Below, one piece after another: positions 24,764-35,043 of a stretch of DNA of 64,000 nucleotides. Where the stretch lies: assembly GCA_016719055.1 (NCBI GenBank), contig JADKAW010000042.1, positions 62,001 to 126,000 of the forward strand, given 5' to 3'. This DNA comes from Candidatus Rhodoferax mariagerensis (GTDB taxonomy: Bacteria; Pseudomonadota; Gammaproteobacteria; Burkholderiales; Burkholderiaceae_C). The position numbers were made by a program, and so were the translations under genes. The notes beneath the pieces are model-generated. The model ran no database searches and was not told the DNA's origin. It worked only from the letters and a program-made list of their open reading frames with translations. Each line of letters begins with the position of its first letter. Position 1 is the stretch's first letter.

Positions 24764-26638
24764 TTGAAACGTTTTGCTATTTTTCTGATGTTGCTCGTCG
24801 CATCAATCGCGCAGGCGCAAACAGAAATCTTGCTGCCCCGGGCGGTTGCAACGGTTGGCGGCGGTGCCTCGCTGCCGCCGCAGGCGGGGCTACCGTCGGG
24901 GGTATCACCTGTGGCGATCAACGTGATCGGCATGTTCGCCATGCCCAAAAATGCCGAAGCTTCGCTGTCATTGCCCGACAAAGCGTCGATAGCGGTGGTG
25001 CATGATCGTGTTGAAACGCATCCTAGTGGTAACCAGACCTGGATCGGGCACCTGCGTGATTTCGGCACCGATTTCCGTGTCGTCATCACCACCGGCGCTG
25101 ATGGCTCGTCGGGACGCATTGCGCTGCCAGGCAACGAGTATTGGGTGACCTCTGAAGCAGGCCAGACCTGGCTGCTTGACCGGCAGGCCGGCGGGTTGCA
25201 GCGGGCACCCAACATCGGTAACGACGGCATCATGCCACCGCCGCAAGCGCTCAGAATCGCCCAGGCCAGAGCTGCCAGTCAAATGCCGGTGATCGGCGAG
25301 GCCATCCCCAGCCCGCAAAGCACGGTGGATGTCATGGTGGTTTACACGCCCAGCCTGGTCACGCAGCTGGGTAGCGGACTGCAGGCGCGTCTGGACCAAC
25401 TGATTGCACTTTCAAACCAGGCCTACCTTGACAGCGAAGTGGCCATCAAGCTGCGTTTGGTGCATACCGCCCCGGTGGCCTACAGCGAAAGCACTGACAA
25501 CAATACGGCGCTTTTTGAGTTGTCAGGACAAGGCAGCTACACCATTCCGCCAAGCTTGTCTAACGTCGCTATTTGGCGCAATACTTATGGCGCAGACCTC
25601 GTCGTACTGATGCGCGCATTCGACAATGTTAGACATGTCTCTTGCGGGGTCGGCTGGGTCAATGGCTATCAAGGCAGTATGACCGGCTATGACGAATTAG
25701 GTTACTCGGTGGTAAGCAATGGAAGCAGCGGTGCCTATTATTGTGACGCCCTAACCTTTACCCATGAAATCGGTCACAACATGGGCAACATGCACGATCG
25801 CGTCACAGACCCGTTTTCAACTTCTGGTGTTTTTAGTTATTCTTTTGGTTATGGTGTTACCAATTCGTTTGTCACCGTGATGGGATACCCCAGCTCTTTC
25901 AACAATGCGCCCTACATCGGCAAGTTCTCCAACCCGTCTTTGCTGTGCAACGGACACGCCTGCGGCATCAGCGAAGCGGCCAGCAATTCAGCCAACAACG
26001 CCTTGTCGATGAATAACATCCGCGCTCAGGTCGCCAATTTCCGCCCAACGGTTGTCAAGACTTCGCAAATTATCAACTTTGGTGCGCTGCCCAATGTCGT
26101 AGCGGGTAGCACGACCACAGCCACAGCCACGGCCAGCTCAGGCCTGACGATCAGCTTCAGTGTGGCCAATAGCAGCGTGTGTACCTTGTCTGGCAGCGCC
26201 GGGCCGAGTGTGACGGTGACGGCAATCGCGGTGGGTACATGCACGGTGTCAGCGAATCAGACGGGCGATGACAACTATTCTGCTGCCGCGCAGGTGCAGC
26301 ATTCATTTTCTGTAACGGCGCAAGCCCCATCGGCACCTAGGAATGTCACCGTGGTGCCAGGGCCGGGTCGGGTGACAATTCAATTTGACGCGCCAACATT
26401 CAACGGTGGGCAGCCCATCATCAGTTACACAGCGACCTGTAGCTCGCCCGGGCAGACAACAGGCAGTACAACCGGTGCCAACTCGCCCTTGGTAGCGACC
26501 GATTTGAAAGCAGGCCTGACCTACAGTTGTAGTGTGATCGCCAGCAATGGCAGCTTCACCAGTGCGGCATCTGCAACCGTGACGGGCAAACCCAGGTCGG
26601 CTGACCTGACACCCATCTTGATGCTGTTACTGGATTGA
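24764..26638 (+). CDS. Secreted metzincin-type metalloprotease with FnIII domain
   Basis: A 624-residue predicted exported protease starting at a TTG. A Sec signal peptide (MKRFAIFLMLLVASIAQA) is followed by a propeptide-like region, then a reprolysin-like domain from about residue 190 (VDVMVVYTP) with zinc motif HEIGHNMGNMHD near residue 340 and a Met-turn-like VTVMGYPS. After residue 430 come an Ig-like domain (IINFGALPNVVAGSTTTA) and a fibronectin type III domain. The C-terminus ends in a short hydrophobic tail. The substrate is unknown. The lower G+C parts and IS debris upstream hint at acquisition. Confidence 0.85.
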   Translation: MKRFAIFLMLLVASIAQAQTEILLPRAVATVGGGASLPPQAGLPSGVSPVAINVIGMFAMPKNAEASLSLPDKASIAVVHDRVETHPSGNQTWIGHLRDFGTDFRVVITTGADGSSGRIALPGNEYWVTSEAGQTWLLDRQAGGLQRAPNIGNDGIMPPPQALRIAQARAASQMPVIGEAIPSPQSTVDVMVVYTPSLVTQLGSGLQARLDQLIALSNQAYLDSEVAIKLRLVHTAPVAYSESTDNNTALFELSGQGSYTIPPSLSNVAIWRNTYGADLVVLMRAFDNVRHVSCGVGWVNGYQGSMTGYDELGYSVVSNGSSGAYYCDALTFTHEIGHNMGNMHDRVTDPFSTSGVFSYSFGYGVTNSFVTVMGYPSSFNNAPYIGKFSNPSLLCNGHACGISEAASNSANNALSMNNIRAQVANFRPTVVKTSQIINFGALPNVVAGSTTTATATASSGLTISFSVANSSVCTLSGSAGPSVTVTAIAVGTCTVSANQTGDDNYSAAAQVQHSFSVTAQAPSAPRNVTVVPGPGRVTIQFDAPTFNGGQPIISYTATCSSPGQTTGSTTGANSPLVATDLKAGLTYSCSVIASNGSFTSAASATVTGKPRSADLTPILMLLLD

Positions 26639-27711
26639 GCTTGCGTGCTGTGCTTTCAGTGCTTACCGTGCACAAAATTGGCCTCAAGCCTTTATTCCTT
26701 ATTGATCTTTTGCTATTAAAAGTGTTGCTGATGCTGCGCCGCCATTTTATCCAGTGGCGGTCGTGCCGACATCGGTCCAGGCACCCTGGTACAACTCAGC
26801 TGACGCCTGGCCCGCATCCTTGGCAGTGCGCAACAATGGGGCCATTGCCGCGCCAAAATCAGGCCCCTCGTGTGGATCATAGAGCAGAATAAGCTAATAT
26901 TTAAATAGCAAACTACGCTTATTCAATAAGGGCTAGATCACAAAAATAACATGGAATGTTTGAGCAATCTGTTGTTCCAGCCAAGCGGTGTTGATGACCG
27001 CCTGGCTGAAACCACCTAGCACCAACGCCTCAAGGTGCCGTTGCAACAGTGGTTAGCCCTGCGCCCATATTAAGGGTTTGGGGCAACCATCGGTCAGGTG
27101 TCGCATGCGCTCACCACGAGAGGCGGCGCGCAGCATGGCGCTTATCGGAGCCAAGATTTGGTTGCAGTGGATTCGAACGAGATCAGGTTATCCAGCAGAC
27201 CGTTTCATCAAAACCCTGACAACACTGCTGGAAAAAGGCACAAGCCACCGCCAAATTGAACGCATCGCGACGCTGCAGACCTGTCTGTTGCAGGCACAGG
27301 CCACAGAGCAGCCGTTTCTGGAGGCCGATAGTGCGCTTGCGCTCTATTGTCTGGCCAGCCCCTGTGAGCAAGCCCGACTGCTCTAGGCGACGCTGGAGCC
27401 CGATTAGTTGGTGCTGGACGATTTGTTTCTAGCTCGGCGTATCTCAGACGTCGCAGCCGAGTTGCTGCAGTCGCTCGATCAGGACGTTACTTTGTCCAGG
27501 CGGACGTGGTGCCGGGCTGAAGATGAAGCGTTTTCTGAAAGACACGAAGGATTGTGCACCTCACCAACAAGGCGTTCGCTTTTCGTGAACTTGAAGAAGC
27601 GCTGGAATGGGTCGAGGCGCAAAAAGGCGCAAACCCTTCCCAGGCGGCAGACCATGTATTCAACTGCAGTAGACAATAGCTGCTTCCCGATACATAGGAT
27701 CAGGAGACGGT
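26639..27711. other. Decayed intergenic region without intact gene
   Basis: About 1.07 kb without an intact gene, including an AT-rich patch near 26,880-26,950. Fragmentary plus-strand coding potential is visible: about 27,250-27,386 (IATLQTCLLQAQATEQPFLE), 27,410-27,470 (VLDDLFLARRISDVAAELLQ) and 27,553-27,679 (VHLTNKAFAFRELEEALEWV, ending FNCSRQ). These lie in different frames with stops between. They look like remains of one degraded gene of unrecognised family. Confidence 0.5.
26747..26893 (-). pseudogene. Possible C-terminal remnant of a sugar nucleotidyltransferase
   Basis: The minus strand reads YDPHEGPDFGAAMAPLLRTA then KDAGQASAELYQGAWTDVGT and stops. The ending resembles the C-terminus of MurU/GalU-like nucleotidyltransferases (GxWxDVGT). 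No upstream part is present. Weak evidence. Confidence 0.3.
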
Positions 27712-29394
27712 ATGGATACCAATAGCGGTGATGCATGCACCGAGGGGCGTCAACTTGAGCTGATTCAGCGCATCGGCCGGGTCGGCTTCTGGGAGTTCAA
27801 CACAGCAGCGCAATCCATGGTATTGCCGCCAGCGTCGCTGGATTTGCTGCACACATTGGCCGCGAGCCCTCGGCCCAACAGTCTTTTGGACGTTTTGTCG
27901 GACACAGAGCGCAAGCGACTGCAGAAAACACTGGTGCATGCTGCCCATCAACAACTGGAGTTCAGCCTTGAAGTCAAGGTCGACAACAAGACGGAAGACC
28001 ACGCGGCCATGATCGTGCGTGGCGCACCGTTCGAGACCTCATCCGGTACCCCCATGTTTGCGGGCACCTTTCAGGACATCACCCGCGAGAAGCGCGTGGA
28101 GGCCGAACGCGAAGAAGTGATTACGCAGCTGCAATCCCTGCTCGACGCACTGCCCCAGGGGGTAAGCGTTATCGATAAGGACCTGAGGCTGGTGCTGTGG
28201 AATCGTCGTTTTCACGAGATTCTGGATTTTCCGCAGCGTCTGGTGTATCGCTATGCCCGATTTGAAGACTTCGTCCGCTTCAATGCCGAACGCGGCGAAT
28301 ATGGGCCAGGTGACCCCGAAGACAAAGTGCTAGCCCAGGTGGAGCGTGCAAAAAAGTTTGAGGCCCATAAGTTTGAGCGGCACCTGACGGGCGGTGGCAC
28401 CCTCCAGGTGGACGGTTTTCCATTCAAGTTTAGCGGCGCGATTTCCGGGTTTGTCACCATTTACACGGATATTTCGGAGCGCAAGAAGACCGAGGAACAG
28501 CTCATTCGCCAGCGCGACGTCATGAAAACCATCATTGACAACTTTCCGGGGGCGATTTCCTTGTTCGACTCCGACTTGAAGATGGCCGCCTGTAACGAGC
28601 AGTTCAAGACCTTGCTGGAGCTACCCGCACATCTCTTTGCCACCCAGGAAACCCATTTTGAAGACTTGATACGTTTCAATGCCAACCGCGGTGAATATGG
28701 CCCCGGTGACACCGAGGTGTTGACGGCGCAGATCACCGAACGCGCGCGCAACTTCACGGCCCACCGCATTGAGCGACCACGCCATGATGGCCAGTGGCTG
28801 GAGATTCGCGGCACGCCCATTCCGAGCGGCGGCTTTGTTACCAGCTACATCGACATTACCGAACGCAAAAAGACCGAGGAGCGCATTCGGGTGCTGGCCT
28901 TGCAGGACGCACTGACCGGTTTGCCTAACCGCTTGCACTTAAACGACCAGGTGGAGCAGGCGCTGGAGCGTGCCGCCAGCGCGCTGCAGAAGTTTGCCAT
29001 CTTGTTTCTGGATCTGGACGGTTTCAAAAAGGTCAACGACAGCTATGGCCATGACATGGGGGACATCTTGCTCATTCACGTCGCCCAGTTGCTGAAAAGC
29101 GCGGTGCGCGAGACCGATGTGGCAGCACGCCTCGGTGGTGACGAGTTCGTCGTTCTGCTGCACGACGTGACTGACCAGGCGATGGTTGCCACCGTGGCGC
29201 AAAAGATTGTTCAAAGCGTTGGTGCGCCCTGCGAGCTGGAGGGCGTCCAGATAACGATTGGTGCGTCGATAGGCATCGCCATCTACCCCCAGGACGGCGA
29301 AACCCGCGAAGCGCTTCTGAAAGCGGCCGACCACGCCATGTATGCCGCCAAGAGCGCGGGCAAGGGAAGTTATCGATTCAGCAGCGCAGCCTGA
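27712..29394 (+). CDS. PAS-PAS-GGDEF diguanylate cyclase
   Basis: A 560-residue cytoplasmic signalling protein. An N-terminal PAS-like segment (to about residue 125) is followed by two PAS_7-type domains at about 140-260 and 270-390, both carrying FNAxRGEYGPGD, and then a GGDEF domain from about 400 with ARLGGDEFVVLL. An intact GGDEF makes c-di-GMP synthesis likely. There is no membrane segment. The ATG follows GGAGACGGT. It converges with the large GGDEF-EAL gene downstream. Confidence 0.9.
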   Translation: MDTNSGDACTEGRQLELIQRIGRVGFWEFNTAAQSMVLPPASLDLLHTLAASPRPNSLLDVLSDTERKRLQKTLVHAAHQQLEFSLEVKVDNKTEDHAAMIVRGAPFETSSGTPMFAGTFQDITREKRVEAEREEVITQLQSLLDALPQGVSVIDKDLRLVLWNRRFHEILDFPQRLVYRYARFEDFVRFNAERGEYGPGDPEDKVLAQVERAKKFEAHKFERHLTGGGTLQVDGFPFKFSGAISGFVTIYTDISERKKTEEQLIRQRDVMKTIIDNFPGAISLFDSDLKMAACNEQFKTLLELPAHLFATQETHFEDLIRFNANRGEYGPGDTEVLTAQITERARNFTAHRIERPRHDGQWLEIRGTPIPSGGFVTSYIDITERKKTEERIRVLALQDALTGLPNRLHLNDQVEQALERAASALQKFAILFLDLDGFKKVNDSYGHDMGDILLIHVAQLLKSAVRETDVAARLGGDEFVVLLHDVTDQAMVATVAQKIVQSVGAPCELEGVQITIGASIGIAIYPQDGETREALLKAADHAMYAAKSAGKGSYRFSSAA

Positions 29395-29441
29395 ACGCGC
29401 GCGGATTGCAAATTCAAGCCGAGGTCGGCCTACCGCATGGC

Positions 29442-32400
29442 TCAACTCGGCCGGGCATATTTTTCAAACGCTGCCAGGGCCAGCGGACGGGCAAACAAAT
29501 AGCCTTGGTAAGCGTGGCAACCCAGATGCGCCAGAAATTCTTTTTGCGCCTCGATCTCCACCCCTTCAGCAATGACCGACAGGCCCATGCTCTCGGCCAG
29601 CGCCACCACCATTTTGGCAATTGCCGCATCGTTGCTGTCGGTCAGAATGTTCCGCACGAAACCCTGGTCAATCTTGAGCTGGTCCAGCGGCAGCCGCTTG
29701 AGGTAGCTCAGCGACGAGTAGCCGGTGCCAAAGTCATCGAGTGAAAAGCCGACACCAGAGGCTTTCAGGGAGGTCATCTTGGCGATGATGCCCTCGACAT
29801 CATTGACCATCAGGCTCTCGGTCAGCTCCAGTTTGATGCGTTTCGGGTTGACACCGGTTCGGATCAGAATACTTTGCACCCGGGCGACGAAATCCGCCTG
29901 ATGAAACTGTTTGGCGCTAACATTGACGGCCAGCGTCAGATGTGCCAGGTCCGGCTGCGTGCTCCAGGTTACCAGTTGGCGGCAGGCGGTTTCCAGCACC
30001 CACTGGCCCAGCGGCACAATCAAGCCGGTCTCTTCTGCCAAAGGGATGAATTCGGCCGGTGACACCAGGCCACGCTCGGGGTGTTGCCAGCGCACCAGCA
30101 CCTCGGCACCGGTCAGACGGCCATCACCCACCACCTGCGCCTGGAAATGCAGCAAGAGCTGGTCTTGCAGCAAAGCCTCGGACAAATCGGCTTCCAGCGC
30201 CGCACGCTGCGTCACTGCCACCTGCATTTGCGCGTCAAAAAAGCGCAGTGCATTGCGCCCGGCGGCCTTGGCCTGGTACATCGCCAGTTCGGCGCGTTTC
30301 AAAGGCTCTTCAACCGTCTCGTGTTGCGCTTCGCCAAACAGCGTGATGCCAATACTGGGTGTGCTGTGATGCTCCAAAGCGCCGATGGTGTAGCTTCGAT
30401 TGAGGCTGAGACGTATTTTTTCACCAACGGCTTCGGCCTGGGTTGCGGCTTCTATCGGGTTGTCGCTCAAGTCTTCCAGCATCACGACAAATTCGTCGCC
30501 ACCCAGGCGGGCCACCGTGTCGCCCTCACGCACACAGGCGCTGAGTCGCCGGGCCACGTTTTCCAGCAGTACATCACCCTGGAAATGGCCGAGCGTTTCG
30601 TTCAGGGTCCTGAAGTTGTCCAGATCAACAAACAGCAGCGCCCCACAGGACTGGTGCCGAACGCAAGTGATCAGCGCCTGTGCCAGCCGGTCGAGCAGCA
30701 GGCGGCGATTGGGCAACTGCGTCAGTGGGTCATAAAAAGCCAGGTTGTTGATCTGCTGTTCGGCAGTTTTGCGGGCGCTGATGTCAAAGAAAGTCGCCAC
30801 GTAATGACCGACATGACCGGCAGCGTCCTTGACGGCACTGATTGACAGCCACTCGGGGTAGATTTCGCCGTCCTTGCGCCGGTTCCAGATTTCGCCTTGC
30901 CAGTTGCCCCTGGTGGCCAGGTTGTCCCACATCACCTGGTAAAAGACGGCATCGTGGCGACCCGAGGCCAGCAGCCGCGGGTTTTGTCCAAGTGCTTCCT
31001 GTGCGCTGTAGCCGGTGATGCGACTGAAGGCCTGGTTGGTGCGCAGAATCGTGCCTTGCGCATCGGTGATGGTGATGCCCTGCTGCGACTCAAACGCCGT
31101 GGCGGCGATGCGAAGCTCGGCCTGGGTTCGCTTGATCGCCGTGATGTCGCGAACAATCGAATAATGGGTGCTCTGGCCGTCGTAAATGATTGGGGTGGCC
31201 TGAACTTCAACATCAATCACCGAGCCATCAAGTTTGACAAACCGGGTCTCGGCGCGTGGCAGGCTGCCGCCTTGGTTCTTTTGCTGCTGCATGCGCTGGC
31301 GCACAAAGGCCTGTGCCTCGGGTGCCACCAGATCAATCAACTGGCGGCCCACCAGATCGGCCATGGCGTTGGCACCAAACAGCGCAGTGGCCGCAGCATT
31401 GGCGTAGATCAGCACCCCGTCTCGATGCGCCAGCGCAGCGTCGGGCGACCACTCGATCAGGGTGCTGTAGCGGTTCTCGCTTTCCTTAAGGGCGTTGCGG
31501 ACCTTCTTGCCCTCGGTGATGTCGGCGATCACACAAACAATAAAACGCCCCTTACCGCTGGCATCCTCAAAACTGCGGCAGGTCAGATGGCCCCAAAACT
31601 CGGTGCCGTCATCGCGGCAATAAATCCGGTCCACCTCGGATCGGTCAATGGTGTTGGCCAGCAGCGCCTGCATGTTTTTGTAGCCCGCGTCTTGCAAGCT
31701 GGGGTGCAATAACGCGACGTAGTCGCGCCCATTGAGGGCTTCGGCGCTGCAGCCAAACATGTCGGCCATGCGCCGGTTCACGTGGTTGATGCGTCCCTGG
31801 GCATCAATCAGATAAATCGCCACACTGGAGGTGTCAAGAATCTGCTGAAGGAACACCTCCCGGTGTTTCAGCGTTTCCAGCAGGCGGTTAAAGCTGCCAA
31901 TCAGCTTGCCAATTTCATCGCGCCGGGCAATCGGCAAGGCTTGTGGCGGCTGATTCGAGTCGGTCAGATTGGCCAGCGTTTGCACCGCTGAAAGCATTGG
32001 CGAGAGTTCGCGTTTGAGCAGCCACCAGGTCAGCAATCCGGTCAACAGCGTCAAAGCCAGGATAGCTGCCAGCATGCGGGTCTGCAACTGGTCGATCGGT
32101 GCAAAAGCTTCGGCAGTCGGCAGTATCACGGCCAACAACCAGTCGGCATTGGGCACAGCCTTGTGGGCGGTGAGCATGGCCTGCCCCAGCGGGTCGGACA
32201 TGACCCCCACACCGTCCAGACCCTGCAATAACCGGTCAATTTCGGTGGCACCAGCCCCGACGCCGGCAAGGGGCTCCAGCAGGCGGCGCTGGTCGGTGGC
32301 CGTGACGACCAGCCGGTGCTGCGCTGCCAGATCAACACAAGCCACCACTGGCACCGTATCGTTGCCCGACGTAATTGTCGAGAAAATTAACCCGGCATCG

Positions 32401-32947
32401 AGATCGGTTGATGCCGGCCAGCGCCCCGATGACCTGACCATCCGGGCTGAGAATCGGCACACTCATCAGAAATTCTGGCAAGCCGCTTTCGACAAAGGGG
32501 CTTGCCAATCACCTTGGCACCCCTGAAGTGCCCCGATCAGGTCGCCGCGCTCGGCATCAACGGCAGCCACCCGCCCGCTGGCCAGCGAGATGTCAGCCAC
32601 GACGCTGCCATCCGGCTGGTAAACGACGATGCCCTTGTTGAACAGCGACAACAGGTCTTGCCTTGTGCAAATGCCTGCCCAGCGCCAGCAGGTCGGGCAG
32701 CATGGCGGGGTGACTGGCAGCGGTCAGTCTCCAGCATGGCCAGGCGACTGCTGATGTCCCGGTCGATGCCTGTACCCGCCAGGCTGGCCACCGAGAACTG
32801 CTGAGCACCTTGCAGACGCTCCAGATCGTCGCGCAACATGCTGCTGACGTACCAGGCCAGCAAGGCCATGCCCAGCAACACAATGCCCAGCGTCATCATC
32901 GTCACGCGGGTCTTTAGGGAGCCCCAGCGAAGCCAGTAAATCAACAT
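29442..32947 (-). pseudogene. Cache-PAS-GGDEF-EAL membrane protein, frameshifted sensor
   Basis: The intact part (32,462 down to 29,442, 1,006 residues) holds the end of a Cache-type sensor, a transmembrane helix (AAILALTLLTGLLTWWLL), HAMP, three PAS domains, GGDEF (RLGGDEFVVML) and EAL (GAEVLVRWQHP, DDFGTGYSSL). The start lies upstream at 32,947 (LIYWLRWGSLKTRVTMMTLG, first helix), but the sensor region 32,380-32,900 needs several single-base corrections. Pieces such as LFNKGIVVYQPDGSVVADIS and LMSVPILSPDGQVIGALAG are in different frames. Either the sensor is decaying or the assembly is poor here. If the 1,006-residue part is made, it lacks the N-terminal anchor. Confidence 0.75.
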
Positions 32948-33036
32948 AAAAAACGCCTGTAGCCCCCGTCCATATTACGTGGGTAGCTCCCCTAATATAG
33001 CTAAAGAGAATCCAACGGGTCGATTGTAGGGCCGCC

Positions 33037-35013
33037 TCAGGCAAGGCTGGACCCGAGCTTGAACACCGCCACCACCTGCACCAGATCATTCGCCTGTGCT
33101 TTCAGGCTGCCCGCGGCGGCGGCCATCTGCTCGACCAGCGCGGCGTTTTGCTGCGTCACCTGGTCCATCTCGGTCACCGCATTGCCGATTTGTGCAACCC
33201 CGGCGCTTTGCTCGCCACTGGCGGCGCTGATCTCGCCCATGATGTCGGTGACACGGCGGATGCTGGTGACCACCTCGTTCATGGTGACACCGGCCTGATC
33301 GACCAGCGCGCTGCCCTGTTCCACCCTTGACACGCTGTCGCTGATCAGCGTCTTGATTTCCTTGGCAGCATCGGCCGAGCGCCCGGCCAGGCTGCGCACT
33401 TCGCTGGCCACCACGGCAAAACCGCGCCCCTGTTCACCGGCGCGGGCGGCTTCCACCGCAGCGTTCAAGGCCAGGATGTTGGTCTGGAAGGCAATGCCGT
33501 CAATCACCCCGATGATGTCGGCAATCTTGCGTGAGCTGGCGTTGATGCCTTTCATGGTGTCCACCACCTGCGCCACGACCACGCCGCCTTGCACCGCTAC
33601 CGTGCTGGCGCTCTGGGCCAGTTGGTTGGCCTGCACTGCGTGCTCGGCGTTTTGCTTGACGGTGGCACCGAGCTGCTCCATGCTGGCAGCGGTTTGCTGA
33701 AGCGCGCTGGCCTGGCTTTCGGTGCGCGCCGACAGGTCGTTGTTGCCTTGGGCAATTTCGGCGCTGGCGGTCGCCACGCCTTCGGAGCAGGTGCGCACCG
33801 ATTGCACGACACGGCTCAAGCCACCACCCATGGTGTTCATGGACTCAATCAGGCGACCGATCTCGTCGCGTTGGGCCACGGCGAGTTGCTGGCTCAGGTC
33901 GCCCTGGGCAATGGCCTGGCTGTTCTGGCAAACCTGCGCCAGCGGCAGACTGACCTGGTGCCTGACCATCCAGTACAGCAGCGCCGAAATCAGCAGCACC
34001 AAAACGGCACCAGCGATTTGAAACAGCAGGCTCAAATGGTTGACCTCGCGGGTGTATTCATCAACAAAGGTGCCGCCGACGATGACCCAGTTCCAGCTTG
34101 GCATGAAGGCAAATGCCGCGACCTGCTCGCGTGTTTTGGTTTCGCCCGGGCCAGCCCAGGGGTAACGGATCAGCCCATTTTTTTTCTCCAGCATGTCCTT
34201 GATGAAGGTCTGGCCATTGGCATCTTTGGCCTCAAGCAGGTTTTGGCCTTCAAGGCTGGGATGCACGATCATCCTGCCGTAACTGACACCAGGACGGGCA
34301 TCAATGACATAAAAATACCCCGTATCGCCGATTTTCAGCGACCGGATACTGGCTTTGAGTTCGCTCAGAAAACTGGTGAAATCCAGGCCCGTGAAGCTAA
34401 GCCCGATGACCTTGCCCCCGGCATCCTGGATCGGCAGGTACTGGGTGAAGTACTGGCGACCAAACAGGGTTGCCGCGCCCAGGTAGCTTTTGCCTTCCAG
34501 GGTGGCCTGGTAGCCCGGATGGTTGCGGTCGAGCAGGGTGCCGATGGCGCGTTCACCTTTTTCGTTTTTCAAAGAGGTGGTGATGCGCACAAAATCATCG
34601 CCGCTCTTGGCAAAAACGGTAGCCACCGCACCGGTCATCTGGGTGAACTGGTCAACCGCCGAAAAATCCAGATTGAGCGGCTTGTCGTTGAGCCTGAGGA
34701 CTGGTGTGGCAATGCCAGCAATGTCAATGCTGTCGCTGCCAAGTTCCAGTTTGCCGGCCAGCCGGGTGCGAAATATCTCGCCCAAGGCAGCGCCGCGGGC
34801 GCGTAAATCCCGGTCGGAGGCGCTGGCCAAGTCAACTGCCAGTTTGGTTTTGGCTGACACCTCGGCATTGCTGGCGGTCTCGATCATGTTGCCAGTCAGG
34901 TGGCTGATGGCAAAGATGAAGGCTGAAAAAACCACCAGCACCAGCAGAAAATTGCTGATGGCAAGCTTGATACCGATGCTGGCATCGCGCCAGCTTGAAG
35001 TCAGTGAAGTCAT
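33037..35013 (-). CDS. Methyl-accepting chemotaxis protein (Cache3-Cache2 type)
   Basis: A 658-residue chemoreceptor. First membrane helix near residues 17-37, a periplasmic Cache-type ligand domain to about residue 325 (including FDGRQ-like LFGRQYFTQYLPIQDAGG), a second helix (AGAVLVLLISALLYWMV), HAMP, and a signalling domain with hairpin tip GRGFAVVASEVRSLAGRSAD. The C-terminal half is nearly identical in DNA to the next receptor gene. There is no pentapeptide methylation tether. The ligand is unknown. Confidence 0.9.
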   Translation of the reverse strand: MTSLTSSWRDASIGIKLAISNFLLVLVVFSAFIFAISHLTGNMIETASNAEVSAKTKLAVDLASASDRDLRARGAALGEIFRTRLAGKLELGSDSIDIAGIATPVLRLNDKPLNLDFSAVDQFTQMTGAVATVFAKSGDDFVRITTSLKNEKGERAIGTLLDRNHPGYQATLEGKSYLGAATLFGRQYFTQYLPIQDAGGKVIGLSFTGLDFTSFLSELKASIRSLKIGDTGYFYVIDARPGVSYGRMIVHPSLEGQNLLEAKDANGQTFIKDMLEKKNGLIRYPWAGPGETKTREQVAAFAFMPSWNWVIVGGTFVDEYTREVNHLSLLFQIAGAVLVLLISALLYWMVRHQVSLPLAQVCQNSQAIAQGDLSQQLAVAQRDEIGRLIESMNTMGGGLSRVVQSVRTCSEGVATASAEIAQGNNDLSARTESQASALQQTAASMEQLGATVKQNAEHAVQANQLAQSASTVAVQGGVVVAQVVDTMKGINASSRKIADIIGVIDGIAFQTNILALNAAVEAARAGEQGRGFAVVASEVRSLAGRSADAAKEIKTLISDSVSRVEQGSALVDQAGVTMNEVVTSIRRVTDIMGEISAASGEQSAGVAQIGNAVTEMDQVTQQNAALVEQMAAAAGSLKAQANDLVQVVAVFKLGSSLA

Positions 35014-35043
35014 GGTGACCTGGTTCTTATTGGTGTCGAAGGC

